64,000 bases of DNA from Anastatus disparis (Eukaryota > Arthropoda > Insecta > Hymenoptera > Eupelmidae): positions 1,364,001-1,428,000 of the forward strand of contig JAFFSR010000087.1 in NCBI GenBank assembly GCA_017163975.1. Direction: 5' to 3'. The notes beneath the pieces were generated by a model that saw only the letters and a program-made list of their open reading frames with translations, had not been told where the DNA came from and ran no database searches. Shown here piece after piece: positions 1-11,190 of the stretch; within the stretch, counting starts at the first letter, position 1, and the number at the start of each line of letters is the position of its first letter. A program made the position numbers and the translations under genes.

Positions 1-2322
1 TTATCGGCTGAGCTTTCGTTGCAGCTGGTCCAGCACGGTGCCACGCATCACACTCCGACGTCTCACACTTGGATTGACCTGATTTTTGTTGACGATAATG
101 ACACAGTACTTGACGCACGAAACTTACCGGCGAATTTTCACAGTCGGCATAACTTAATTGACGTATGTATTTCCTGTAGTCATGTCATAACAGATAAAAA
201 AGCAATTGAGTATAGAAACTATAAAGATATTTGTCCGACGTTATTAGTACAGAGTCTGGCCGGCTGTGATTGGACGCCATTTACAGTTTGTACAGTTGAC
301 CCGGAATCTGCACTTGACTGCCTCTGTGACAATCTTACGGCAGCAATACATAATCTGGCGCCGCTAAAAACACTTAAAATTGGTAAAGATAAGTTTCCGT
401 GGATAGACAAAGGATTGTCGCAGATGCGGTGCAAGAGAGATGCCACGTATCGAAGATACAAACGGACGAAGGATGAGAGATATCTCTCTGAATTTCTGCA
501 ACTACGTAAAACGATTGACGAGCAGACTGAACAAGCTAGGACTACTTACTATCATAACAGACTGTTCGAAGCTCTTGCCAAAGGTAATGTCTGGAAGGAG
601 TTAAAAGACCTGGGACTCTTGTCCGGACCTCAAGGGGACTTGAATGGATTTACTCCGGATGAGCTTAATGCGCACTTTGCGGGGGTGTCAGTCTCGCCGC
701 ACGATGACAATGAGGAATGTAAGAGAATTCTTTCCCAATGTAGTGAAAGTGGCTTTGCTTTCAAACCAATTAATGTTACTGATGTGATCCTTGCAATTTC
801 GCATTTTTCATCACAGGCTTGTGGCGAGGATGGCATTCTGCAGAGCGTGATACTCAAGGCTTTACCGTTTATCGGAGAACATCTTGTGACTCTGTTCAAT
901 TCCTCTTTTGCACGGGGGGTCTTCCCTTGCCTTTGGAAGCGTGCACGCATTGTGCCATTAAAAAAGTGTCCTGCACCAACAATGCCTAAAGATTTTAGGC
1001 CCATAGCAATCTTATGTTTTCTTTCAAAGGTCCTGGAGAAGATTGCTCATGACCAATTGCAAGAGTATATTACGACACATCGGATACTTGACTCTATGCA
1101 GACTGGTTTTAGAAAGCATCACTCAACGCAGACTGCCATACTTAAACTTACTGACGACATAAGATCAGGTCTAGATAAGAAACTTGTCACGCTACTACTT
1201 CTGTTTGACTTTAGTAAGGCATTCGACACGATCTCTCACTCCAAATTACTTGCAAGGCTGAGATCGATAGGGTTTTCCAGGGCTGCACTCAAGTGGATTA
1301 GCTCCTATTTATCAGGTAGGAAACAAATGGTTTTCACGCATTTAAAAGAGGAATCGAATTGGCTAACAACCAATTTAGGAGTTCCGCAGGGTTCAGTGCT
1401 GGGGCCTCTGTTGTTTTGCCTTTACATTAATAACATACGTGACACCCTTGACCCCGGTTGTGTCGAGCACCTATTATATGCAGATGACCTGCAAATTTAT
1501 ACGCAGGTCTCTTATGAGGATGTGCATGAAGGTATTCGCATTCTACAGAGGGCGGCCAAGGCGGTGTCGGAGTGGGCTGTTGATGCTTCTCTCACACTAA
1601 ATGCAAACAAAACTAAAGCGATCGTTTTTGGCAATGGTCGATTTATTAATGACTTTTATGCTGGTGAGCCAAGGACGATTGAGCTTGAGGATGGTGTCGG
1701 CATATCTTTCTCTGATACCGTCACGAGCCTTGGTGTTGTGCTTGACTCTAAGCTATCATGGGAGCCACATGTTAATATGCTGACTAAGAAGTTTAATAGA
1801 ACTATGTATGGCTTACGGTTTTTTCGTCGGTATACCACTGAGGCTCTGCGCAAACAACTCGCAACCGCCCTGCTGTTTCCACATCTCGATTACTGCTCAG
1901 TAGTTCTGCTCGATGCCTCACAGGGGTTGAAAAGACGATTACAAAGACTACAAAATTCATGTGTGAGATATGTATTAGGCGTGAGAATGGGCGATCATAT
2001 CTCTCCTCATAGAGCTGCGCTGGGTTGGCTGCGTACTGATGCGAGGAGACAGTATTCTATGGCTGTACTTATGTACAAAATCGTGCGCATGAATACTCCC
2101 GAGTATCTAGTGGGTCTCTTCACTAGATATGTACCTAGGGTAGCCACTAGGGGAGAGATTAAGGATTTCGCGGTGCCCTACATGCGTACTGAGACTGGAA
2201 GGAATTCCTTTCAGGTTCAGGGTGCGCATTTTTGGAACTCCCTGCCTGCTGATATAAAGAATCTTCCATCGCTCAGCAGGTTTAAGTCGGCTCTGAGGGG
2301 GTACTTGCTCGACCTTCAGTAA
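1..2322 (+). CDS. LINE ORF2: endonuclease C-terminus plus reverse transcriptase (5' cut by window edge)
   Basis: Non-LTR retrotransposon polyprotein that nicks target DNA and copies its own RNA. The frame is open from base 1, so the start lies outside the window; the TTG at 19 is not a real start. Residues just after the edge (THHTPTSHTWIDLIFVD) look like the end of an APE-type endonuclease. The RT core follows, with FRPIAIL near 1,000, FDFSKAFDT near 1,210, VPQGSVLGPLLF near 1,385 and the catalytic YADD near 1,477-1,488. The protein ends in a NSLPADIK...FK..L tail typical of CR1/Jockey-group LINEs, with no RNase H domain. There is no stop or frameshift in about 770 codons, so this copy looks young. 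The clade is uncertain (CR1/L2/Jockey group). Confidence 0.9.
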   Translation, partial: LSAELSLQLVQHGATHHTPTSHTWIDLIFVDDNDTVLDARNLPANFHSRHNLIDVCISCSHVITDKKAIEYRNYKDICPTLLVQSLAGCDWTPFTVCTVDPESALDCLCDNLTAAIHNLAPLKTLKIGKDKFPWIDKGLSQMRCKRDATYRRYKRTKDERYLSEFLQLRKTIDEQTEQARTTYYHNRLFEALAKGNVWKELKDLGLLSGPQGDLNGFTPDELNAHFAGVSVSPHDDNEECKRILSQCSESGFAFKPINVTDVILAISHFSSQACGEDGILQSVILKALPFIGEHLVTLFNSSFARGVFPCLWKRARIVPLKKCPAPTMPKDFRPIAILCFLSKVLEKIAHDQLQEYITTHRILDSMQTGFRKHHSTQTAILKLTDDIRSGLDKKLVTLLLLFDFSKAFDTISHSKLLARLRSIGFSRAALKWISSYLSGRKQMVFTHLKEESNWLTTNLGVPQGSVLGPLLFCLYINNIRDTLDPGCVEHLLYADDLQIYTQVSYEDVHEGIRILQRAAKAVSEWAVDASLTLNANKTKAIVFGNGRFINDFYAGEPRTIELEDGVGISFSDTVTSLGVVLDSKLSWEPHVNMLTKKFNRTMYGLRFFRRYTTEALRKQLATALLFPHLDYCSVVLLDASQGLKRRLQRLQNSCVRYVLGVRMGDHISPHRAALGWLRTDARRQYSMAVLMYKIVRMNTPEYLVGLFTRYVPRVATRGEIKDFAVPYMRTETGRNSFQVQGAHFWNSLPADIKNLPSLSRFKSALRGYLLDLQ

Positions 2323-2602
2323 ACTAAGTTTTATTTTTTATTTATATGTTAATTTATTATAATGTGACGTCCCTTATATAGGCTTAAGGTGTGATTGTAT
2401 TTATTGGCTGAATGGTTAGTGAGTGAATGCTCTACTTGTTTTTATTATTTTGACTGCGTTTTTGTGCTACTGCATACGCTTTATTATTTTATTGCATTAT
2501 TTATCATTTTTCATTTTGTATTTTAAATTAAAAATTTTATATACTATGACTGATAGATATTGTATGACTGACTTTTAATTTATAGGATTGCGTGTATTTT
2601 AC

Positions 2603-2638
<36 letters not shown>

Positions 2639-2902
2639 ATATCTGTGATATCACTTCTTTTGTTGTGACTTACTTATTCAGTATTATTAGGTTTAGTAAC
2701 TGACTGTGATATCAATTGCAATATATTGTATTTATACATTGTTTTATGTGCAATATTTTATATTTATACATTGTTTTATGTGCAATATTTTTACATTTAT
2801 TCATTGTTTATGTGCAATACTTAATATTATATTTATGAATTGTATTACACGCCCTTTGTATAATAATATGATATACAATAAATAGTATCTATCTATCTAT
2901 AT
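2323..2902 (+). mobile_element. LINE 3' UTR and simple-repeat tail
   Basis: AT-rich sequence from the ORF stop to a short (TATC)n tail at about 2,886-2,902, as expected for the 3' end of a CR1-group LINE that ends in a short tandem repeat and not poly(A). It contains a 31-T run at 2,607-2,637 and a 32-bp tandem repeat. No target duplication can be tested because the 5' end is outside the window. Confidence 0.7.
2717..2845 (+). repeat. 32-bp tandem repeat in the LINE 3' UTR
   Basis: Four units begin with TGCAAT at 2,717, 2,749, 2,781 and 2,813, an exact 32-bp period. The last unit is diverged. Confidence 0.85.
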
Positions 2903-3389
2903 TCATAAAATGTTAACAATTTTTTCGTTTAAAATAGATAAAAAATATTTAAATTATTAAATGATCAATTAAATTGAATTTTTACAATTTATAAAATTAT
3001 CAGGGATTTCAAGTTTTCAATTTTGAATTTCATGAAAATCAAAATTAAAAATGATTTTAAAACAATCTGAAAAGCGATAAAATATCCATTACATCTTTCG
3101 ATTTTTGAAAGTGACTAAGTTACTAGGAAATCAGTGTTTCAAAAGTAAACTTTTTGACTACTTTATGAATACTTTGGATTATGATTACTTTTTCAAAAAA
3201 GAATTCTTTATGAATACTTTCTTAACCCTTTTAAAATATTTATAAAGATACGTTGAAGAGTTATTTTTTATTTAAATTTTGTGGAAGAATACTTTGTGAA
3301 TATTTTATGAATACTTTATTAATATATTTTATTAACTTCAGAGCGGACATTCGTGAATTCTTAAAGAATTCTTTTTTCCAGATGTGTGC
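2903..3389. other. AT-rich spacer, no gene seen
   Basis: Very AT-rich sequence with loosely repeated TGAATACTTT words at about 3,150-3,320. I see no coding potential and no recognisable element. Confidence 0.5.
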
Positions 3390-3912
3390 TTATTGGGAAA
3401 TTGAATTTTATTTTTCTTATAAGATCCGCATTCGTTTGCAAGAAGTAAATTTATTGATATATTTATAAAATAATATGAATGAATCATTGTTCAACTCAAT
3501 TTTATATATTATGCATTCATTTTTTTCTATGAAAATTCAATGTTAATTGCTATTAAAACACACACACACACCACACTGCTAAATAAGAACATGACTGTAT
3601 CCAAAATTAAAATAATTCTTCTTTTCGTGATGAATATTATTTATATCGAAACTATTTTAGAGTTAAATTTACAAGAAAAGTAGTTTTTTTACATCAGATA
3701 TACACATGCATCAGAAGAGGTTATGTTCTCACATGGAATTTTTTCATGTCAATTGTCGGGCAACTGTCAGGTGATAAACGGGTCTGAAAATGAGGTTGCC
3801 CTATCGGGACCTCAGAAGCGCCCCATTACATGCCCCACCGGGACCTTATAATAACCTTAGGGTACCTTAAAGGGACCTCATTTTTATCTTAACTTCGTTT
3901 CTGGTCGGGAGA
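3390..3912 (+). mobile_element. Fragment of a TIR element also present at 52.5-53.2 kb
   Basis: The core (3,420-3,680) and one terminal repeat (3,700-3,912) match the reverse complement of 52,500-53,000. Shared landmarks are a short (CA)n followed by CCACACTG, and the words CCCTATCGGGACCTC and GCGCCCCATTACA. The opposite terminal repeat is not found to the left, so this copy is truncated there. Its right tip, TGGTCGGGAGAC, became the target of the SINE that follows. Confidence 0.75.
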
Positions 3913-3913
3913 C

Positions 3914-4276
3914 ATTTTTTTTTTTTTTTTTTTTTTTAAAGGTTAATATATAAAGGATATTGTCCTCTATATAATTAACCTTTTTTATATGGTGAAGTCG
4001 AGGAAGTCCAGCCCGGTACCCGTTTAACACATTACATCAGGCTAGATTGTCAGACCCACCATACCGAAAACTTTGACTACCGATGGATGGTCAGCCACTT
4101 TTGTGACCAACAATCAACCGATACTCAATGAGGTCGGATTTTTTAAGAGTCGCGATATGGGTAGCACATACACTAATTTTCTTTCGAAAAAAAGTCAGAG
4201 GTGCCTGGTCAGGATTCGAACCCGTGCCCACCGCGTCGAAGGCAAGAGCTCTATCCGTTACGCCACCGCGCTCCTA
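3914..4276 (-). mobile_element. tRNA-derived SINE (Arg-like head) with 12-bp target duplication
   Basis: Read on the minus strand, the element starts with a degenerate tRNA (about 4,271-4,203). It has a good Pol III A box (complement of 4,255-4,265, TGGCGTAACGG) and a perfect B box (complement of 4,212-4,222, GGTTCGAATCC). The anticodon loop reads CTTCGAC, which would give anticodon UCG (Arg). The acceptor stem no longer pairs, so it is not a working tRNA. A ~240-bp tRNA-unrelated body follows, then a 23-A tail (T run at 3,915-3,937). Both sides are flanked by TGGTCGGGAGAC (3,902-3,913 and 4,277-4,288). Confidence 0.88.
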
Positions 4277-4288
4277 TGGTCGGGAGAC

Positions 4289-4847
4289 CATAACCTCAAT
4301 TAATGTAAGAATTTTAAAGTTTATATATGTTTATCTACCTATATATAAAATAATTTCTTTACAATTTACAATTATTAAACTAAATTTATTACTGATTGAG
4401 TCTTATTTTAAGATTAGGTAAATTATCGAATATATAATTTTCATTCATCTTTGTAAGATTTTATTAGAAAATTTTTATTATTTTTTTATTCAGTATCGGA
4501 TCTGGTCGGCTTTAGGTTATCAACTTCGCTTAGTCGACGTGAATAGCGCTGTAACTCTTTAGGCGACAGCTATTTTTACGAGCAGACTTGGCGAATTCCG
4601 TAAGATTATTCCTTCCCATTTGAGTTTACAGAAATTTGTCTCCTCCTCTCTTACTTCATGCCTTTAATCCTTAAATGTCGCAGCTCTATAAATATAGTAA
4701 TTTTTATTACTATCTATAACTATAAAGTTGTTACACTATTTTTCTCTGTGTAAAAAAATTGAATAATTGACAATTATCTTCAAGAATTGAGAAATAGAAA
4801 AAATTGTTTAAGAAAATTTTACACCCCATAAAAAGTTAGTATTTTTC
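4289..4847. other. Spacer with no recognisable gene
   Basis: AT-rich, apart from a slightly richer stretch at 4,495-4,620 (CTTAGTCGACGTGAATAGCG and neighbours). That stretch has no open frame and no partner found elsewhere in the window. Confidence 0.45.
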
Positions 4848-5005
4848 AAGCAGGTCGTATATGTCTATCCTTTTCTAATAAAAAATTTATTTTCATGCAG
4901 AAACTAATTATTGTAACAAAAAATAAGAAGAAAGTCCCATCTCGTATTATAAAAAGCAATATTTTCTTTTATAAGGAAAAATTATTTTTATCGCTTAAAC
5001 TGTTT
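4848..5005 (+). mobile_element. Half copy of the TTAA MITE family seen at 10.8 and 33.6 kb
   Basis: Starting at CAGGTCG, the sequence aligns with one arm of the 10,802-11,190 element. It shares the words TCCTTTTCTAATAAAAAA, GCAATATTTTCTTT and TTTTTATCGCTT. Only one arm is present and no TTAA pair is seen, so it is a truncated relic. Confidence 0.65.
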
Positions 5006-5330
5006 TGAATAAGTATACAATTAATAAATTATTTATAAACTTTAATAAAATTATATATTATGACTTGCATTTTTTCTGCAATGTATTATATTTTACGAAT
5101 AGTAAATATTATTTAACTTGATTAATGATTAACTAAAAAGGTGCAATAATTTATATTATAAATTTTGTATAGTTTTTATTATTTAAATATACAGTTTTTA
5201 TTTCAATGTTTATACAATTATTTACCATTAACATTACTAATGTTGATAATAATTAATAATTCAAACCAACATCAAATAACATAAAGTTTACAATAAGTGT
5301 TAATTTTTTTTTAAATTATTTTTCGTTGTA
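5006..5330. other. AT-rich spacer
   Basis: No open frame, no internal repeat and no partner seen. Confidence 0.4.
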
Positions 5331-5870
5331 TTTAGGGTAGATGTGAGTATTGCTACGGAGGTGCCAGTTACTATTTATTCATATGAAATTTGTAAAAATA
5401 ATTTTTTTCTGAGTCTAGAAATAATATTTTAATGCATTATCAAATATTATAAGTATTATTTAATATTTAAAAATATATATCTCACAAAATTTGAAATTCA
5501 ACTGTTCTAAAATCTTGATAAATTTCGTAAAATCGCGATCACGTGTGCATCCTAAATTTGACAATATTTTCTGTTTTTATTCTTTTTTAAGTAAAATAAG
5601 ATCATTATTAAATAAAATATATCTTTGCTTATTATATATTTTTTGGAAATTTCACCAAGCACATATTTAATATTTTAATTTTACACTTTAGTATTACGCG
5701 TCATTAAAATCACCAAATATGAATTACTGTGGCATCCTTTTATTATTATAACACGTGGTCAGGGTTGCGAAAAAAGTAATTAAAAATTATTTGAATCACG
5801 AATCATTTTTTAATTTGTAATTAAAGTTTTATTTAATTAACAATTCCTTTTAAATTAATAATTAAAAATA

Positions 5871-6370
5871 TTTTAATTAACAAATCAAAATCTAATCGTG
5901 AATTGAAAAGGCTTTAATTAAAAAATCAGAAGGAATTCTCAATTAAATAAATTTCAATTAAGAAATCAAAATGTAATCGTGAATTGAAAGGGCTTTAATT
6001 ACAAAATCAAAAGGAATTCTTAATTAAATAAATTTCAATTAAGAAATCAAAATTTAATCGTGAATTGAAAGGGCTTTAATTCCAAAATCAAAAGGAATCC
6101 TTAATTAAATAAATTTCAATTAAGAAATCAAAATGTAATCGTGAATTGAAAGGGCTTTAATTCCAAAATCAAAAGGAATTCTTAATTAAATAAATTTCAA
6201 TTAAGAAATCAAAATTTAATCGTGAATTGAAAGGGCTTTAATTCCAAAATCAAAAGGAATCCTTAATTAAATAAATTTCAATTAAGAAATCAAAATGTAA
6301 TGGTGAATTGAAAGAGCGTCAGTTATGATTATGATTTGTGAATTCGAGGGCTTTAATTAAAAATTCCACA
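5871..6370 (+). repeat. 81-82-bp tandem array, left arm
   Basis: About six units. The word GGGCTTTAATT recurs near 5,990, 6,071, 6,152 and 6,234, giving an 81-82-bp period. Each unit contains AATCGTGAATTGAAAGGGC and AATAAATTTCAATTAAG. Alternate units carry alternating variants (GGAATTCTT versus GGAATCCTT; AATGTAATC versus AATTTAATC), suggesting a two-unit higher-order repeat of about 163 bp. Confidence 0.88.
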
Positions 6371-6399
6371 ATTCCTTTTTAATTAAACGTACTAAGGAA

Positions 6400-6515
6400 T
6401 TTGTATCATATATATGTATATAGAAAAACATATGTGGACGCGCACATACATACGCACCTAGGCTCATATATATGCAACATTTCATGTCGACCCACACGCA
6501 CACATACGGACAAGT

Positions 6516-6561
<46 letters not shown>

Positions 6562-6983
6562 GGTCCGTTTCATGTCAACTTGCACCCGTTGACCCGTATA
6601 TATTTTGGTTTATATATATGTATATATATATACATACATTCATACATACATGGGATATTTCATGTCGGTTAGCACGTACTCATAAGTACAGGTTTTCTTT
6701 ATATGTGGTACATTTCATGACAACACGCACACACCCATTCGTGTACCCTTAGATTTACATATATGGGACATTTCATGTCGATTCGCATGCATGCACACGC
6801 ACGTTAATAAACATAGGATTTTTCACGTCAATTCGAAAGCACACACACAGGTTTATATATATGGGACATTTCATGTCTATTCGCTTGCATGCACACAGAC
6901 TTTAATAAACATGGGATTTTTCACGTCAATTGGAACGCACGCACTTACAGGTTTAGATATATGGGACATTTCATGCCAATGCG

Positions 6984-7023
<40 letters not shown>

Positions 7024-7758
7024 ATTATATATGGGACATTTCATGTCAACTCGTACATACTCATAATGACAGGCTTTTTTATATATGTGGGACATTTTAT
7101 GACAATACGCACACACCCATCCTAGTAACCTTAGGTTTATATATATATATATGGGACATTTCATGTCGATTCGCATGCATGCACACGCACGTTAATATAT
7201 ATAGGATTTTTCACGTCAATTCGAACGCACACACACAGGTTTACATATATATGGGACATTTCATGTCAATTCGCATGCATGCACACAAACTTTAATAAAT
7301 ATTGGATTTTTCACGTCAATTGGAACGTACGCACATACAGGTATATATATATATATATGGGACATTTCATGAAAACTCTAACACACCTATCCAAGCGCCC
7401 TTAGGTCACATATATGGGACGTATCATGTCAACACGCACGCACCGGTTTTCATATATTTGACATATCTTGTCAAATCGAACACGCAAACACATCTAAACA
7501 TGTATTTGGAATTTGTATTTATATATATGGGACCGTTTCTGTCAATTCGCATGTACGCACACACATGGGCTTAGGAATATATATATTTATATATATATAT
7601 ATATATACACATATATATGTGTGTGTATCTGTGTACACAGATACATGGGATATTTAATGTTAATTCACACGCGCGCACATACACACAGGTTTATATACAC
7701 GGGACGTTTCATGTCAATTTACATGCATGACACACGTACTTGAGTTTGTATATATTTT

Positions 7759-7818
<60 letters not shown>

Positions 7819-7930
7819 GGCTGTTCCTGTCAAGGCACATGCACGCACACACATGGGCTTATGAATATATGTATATACATATACATGGGATATTTTATGT
7901 CAATTCACATGCGCGCACACACACACACAC

Positions 7931-7985
<55 letters not shown>
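6400..7985 (+). repeat. Array of GACATTTCATGTC motifs between (TA)n and (CA)n tracts, left arm
   Basis: The phrase TATATGGGACATTTCATGTCAA, or close variants with CACGTCAA or CATGACAA, recurs roughly every 45-70 bp (for example near 6,477, 6,770, 6,866, 6,968, 7,036, 7,158, 7,257). Its heart is a perfect inverted repeat, GACAT/ATGTC, around a 3-nt centre. Between copies sit CA-rich words (GCATGCATGCACACGCAC) and pure (TA)n tracts. The apparent ORFs here are only low-complexity translations. Confidence 0.85.
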
Positions 7986-7987
<2 letters not shown>

Positions 7988-10052
7988 TGCCACCAGATTT
8001 TTTTTTAAACAAGTGAGCAGTTTTTAATCAGTTACACAAACAGGTTATTTTTTCTATGTTACTTAAAATAAAAAAATTCTAATTTAGGAAAAATTGCTAA
8101 TATTAATACTGATAAAAATCTTAAAGATTTTTAAGGAATAGTTTTACTTTTTGATGGATAATTTGATTATATGATTTTATTTTCAAAAAAGTTTTTCCCA
8201 TAATAGTTATCTGTAATAAAAAAATTCTTTTACAATGTTAATTACTTTTTCCTGACATTCGTTTTGAAAGTTTATGCTTAGCAATTTTAAAATTTGGTTG
8301 TGACACTGATGATGCTGCTATAAATTATTTTGGATGTGTTATAATTAGTGTGCTGCCTCAATTTTCAACTGAAGGATTATAAATTAAGGATATTTTGGAT
8401 TGAATTGCGGAAATAAAATAAATGATTAAAGAATTACAATCAACAAATCAATAAATTCAATTATTAATAGTTAAAAAAAAATGTTACCATGTCAGTGAGT
8501 TTTTTCAACAGGGTTATACATAAATTAAATTAATTAAAATTAATATTTTCAATCAATCATATACCTATTTTTTTTATTAAAAAGATATATTTTTACAAAA
8601 TATGTAACAGTAAAAGAGTAGTTCACAGAAAAAAATTGTACTTCGTTAAAAAATTTTATAAATTATAAAAACACAAGTTTTTTAAACTTCATAAAATAAT
8701 GAATAGCGTGCTGTACATATTGTTTTTTGTAGCAAAAATTCTACATGTAAAAAATGTAATAAGATTAAAATACAAATAACGATGAATTAAACGTATTTAT
8801 AAATTATAACATAAATTTAGCTAATGAAATAAAATTTTAGGAAATCCTATTCTAATCTCTGCTGCACTGTAACAATAGTCTCATTCTAATATGAAAAATT
8901 GAAAAAAATTATAAAACTTATTCTTTTTTATAACTTTGGCATGAAAATTGCATGAAATAAGCGACAAAATGTTTTTTATTTGAAAAATAGACTTTTCAAA
9001 TTTTTGGAAATTATATCATACAAATTTTCCTGGACATTTTCCGACTTCACCCCCTTTAAATTAATGTTTAGTGACAAAATATATAAAAAAAATTTTTGGA
9101 ACCGTGGACTTTAATGTTACTATAGCAATCTCCCCTATTTTCCGATCTGACTTTTTCATGTGAGCACCGTTGCGGTACTTTCTGAATAAGCGGTTCAATT
9201 ATTCGTGAAAAATTGAAGGAAGACCGCAACCAGCCTAAACCATTCTTTTTTTATCAACAGTTGGTGGATTAAACAAGAATTTTAGCTAATTAAAATGTAA
9301 AAATTCTTAATTATATTGGTCAGCAATGATTGGTGCAATAAAATAAAAAAAATCATTAAAAATGGCAAAATGAGTTTTATTTATATTTATGATGTTTTTA
9401 CAGAGAAATGGTGCAATGTACGGCAAAATTGATAAGAATATTTTCGACTTAATATTTGATGAAAAACACGAAAAATTATGTTTTTCTGCAAAGAATTAAC
9501 AACCAGAAAATTTACTTTAGAGATTTTCCTAACTATTTTCCAGCTATCCACCCTCGAAATTCGTGTTCAAGGCACCAAAATACATAGGAAAAACTTTGGT
9601 GGAGCCGTGGATCTCCATCGGCTACGGAAACTCTCCTAGCTACCTATATTAGTTATAAATGTCCTCCGTATTCAGGTGAAATACCCCGGTGAACATGTAC
9701 ATTAAGGTTTGGAAAGATTCTGATGTAAAAGAACCTTTCTAATTTTTTGCGGTTTTTGGTACCAGTCCATAATACAACTTTGTGAACTCTTATGAAAAAA
9801 ATTGTCATGATTTTCGTTGATACCTTCTGAACTTTTTTGATTCATTAAGTTTTACTAAGGAATAGTAACCTTAATTTTATCGTATTCACAATTAATGAAC
9901 AATTAAGATCGCTTTAGAATTGAACAGCACTGTAAAGTTTTCAGGAGAATCCTTCTAGATTGTATTTTAAAAAATTCTTCAGAAATATTTTTCACGTTTT
10001 ATCATCGTATGAATATATTTATTAAATTATTAGTAAATAAATGATTATAAAT
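7986..10052. other. Foldback spacer, left part; no gene seen
   Basis: AT-rich with no open frame of note. A diverged direct repeat about 500 bp apart is visible: 9,026-9,150 and 9,528-9,645 share TTTTCC...CACCC, a CACCAAAATA-type word and GAGCCGTGGA(C/T)...CTCTCCTA. Nothing else is recognisable. Confidence 0.45.
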
Positions 10053-10061
10053 CTATGAGAT

Positions 10062-10267
10062 TTTTTTTTTTTTTTCTTTAACGTCGCTATATTTATGCTA
10101 TGCTATTATTGCTATGCTAATCAGCGACGGAGCTCGTAAGTGTGTTTGTGAACAAAGCACATGTAACGTACAGTGGTGCTTGTATCAATCGGCCGAGAGC
10201 GGGATTCGAACTCGGAACCTCGAGATTACGAATCCAACGCTCTACCAAATGAGCCACAGACCGACTC
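10062..10267 (-). mobile_element. Second, different tRNA-derived SINE with 9-bp target duplication
   Basis: The minus strand begins with a tRNA-like head. The A box is the complement of 10,245-10,256 (TGGCTCATTTGG) and the B box lies in the complement of 10,201-10,213 (GAGTTCGAATCCC). The anticodon loop TTCGTAA would give CGU (Thr), but the acceptor and anticodon stems pair poorly, so it is tRNA-derived and not a tRNA gene. A short body of about 110 bp follows, then an A-rich tail (T-rich run at 10,062-10,076). CTATGAGAT flanks both sides (10,053-10,061 and 10,268-10,276). The body is unrelated to the SINE at 3.9 kb, although both heads start with TAGGAG. Confidence 0.82.
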
Positions 10268-10392
10268 CTATGAGATCATTTAAGAATACGGATGAATCTT
10301 TATATTTTCTGTATATTGATTGAAAGGTTAATGAAACTTCACGAACTCTGTGGAAGTAAATCGAGATGAATTATTACAATCTTGTAAAGAGT

Positions 10393-10785
10393 TTAAGAGC
10401 AGGCCGGATTCGCTGTCCTTGTCTAATTGGCATTTTTGTTATTTACTCAAGTATTAATCGGTGTATCTGCAAATTGAAGGTTAAGCGCAATAGATATTAT
10501 TATTACAAATATTTATGCACAAGAAAAAAAAAATCTATCGCTTTGTTTTTGAGAAAAGTAAGGAACGCGAAAATATTATAAACATAATCTTTTACTTCGG
10601 CGTTCCTTACTTTTCTCAAAAACAAATCGGTAGATTTTTTTTTTCTTGTGCATAGATATTCATAATAAAAATATCTATTGCGATCAACCTTTATTTTGAA
10701 GATACACCGATTAATACTTGAGTAAATAACAAACAACTCAATTGTTACTCGGTCGGTATCAGGTTCTACTCCGGCCTGCCGTTAA
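10393..10785. mobile_element. TTAA-flanked palindromic MITE
   Basis: TTAA at 10,393-10,396 and 10,782-10,785. The termini read TTAAGAGCAGGCCGG and, on the complement, TTAACGGCAGGCCGG. The two arms (about 10,397-10,573 and 10,588-10,781) are near-perfect inverted repeats sharing TTATTTACTCAAGTATTAAT and GTTCCTTACTTTTCTC. TTAA targeting is known for piggyBac and Kolobok elements; which one applies is open. Confidence 0.85.
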
Positions 10786-10801
10786 TAGCTATTAAAGATC
10801 C

Positions 10802-11190
10802 TTAAGAGGAGGTCAAGTATATATGTCCTATTGTAATCAAAAAATTGATTTTTTTACAAAAACTAATAATTTTAGCAAAAAATAAAGAGAAAGCCCCATC
10901 TTGTATCATAAAAAGCAATATTTTCTTTGATTAGGAAAAAATTTTTTTATCGATTCCTCTTGAAAAAAACCTTGAAAAACATAAAATATCGAGGTTTGGA
11001 TGGACAATTCAGTTTTTCAAAGTTTTCTTTGAAACGAAGCGATAAAAATAATTTTTTCTCATAAGAGAAAATATTGCTTTTTAGTATACGAGATGGGGCT
11101 TTCTTCTTATTTTTTGCTACAATCATAAGGTTTTGCAGAAAATTGAATTTTTTTATTATAAAAGGATAGAGATGTACGACCTGCTATTAA
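10802..11190. mobile_element. TTAA-flanked palindromic MITE (GAGGAGGTC family)
   Basis: TTAA at 10,802-10,805 and 11,187-11,190. The arms are inverted repeats with ends GAGGAGGTCAAG and, complemented, TAGCAGGTCGTAC. It shares its whole length with 33,607-33,995 and one arm with 4,848-5,005. It has no coding capacity and was presumably mobilised by a transposase encoded elsewhere. Confidence 0.85.

Noticed and set aside
4203..4271. Functional tRNA-Arg(UCG)
   Set aside because: A and B boxes are present but acceptor, T and anticodon stems have mismatches, and the unit continues into a SINE body with tail and target duplication.
5871..6370. CRISPR-like array
   Set aside because: Units are contiguous 81-bp tandem repeats without unique spacers, in a eukaryotic context, mirrored in the opposite arm.
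6401..8027. Series of ORFs of 60-99 residues rich in Tyr-Ile and His-Thr
   Set aside because: Translations of (TA)n and (CA)n tracts and of the tandem motif array; frames change with the microsatellites.
10190..10265. Functional tRNA-Thr(CGU)
   Set aside because: Acceptor stem does not pair; it is the head of a SINE with 9-bp target duplication.
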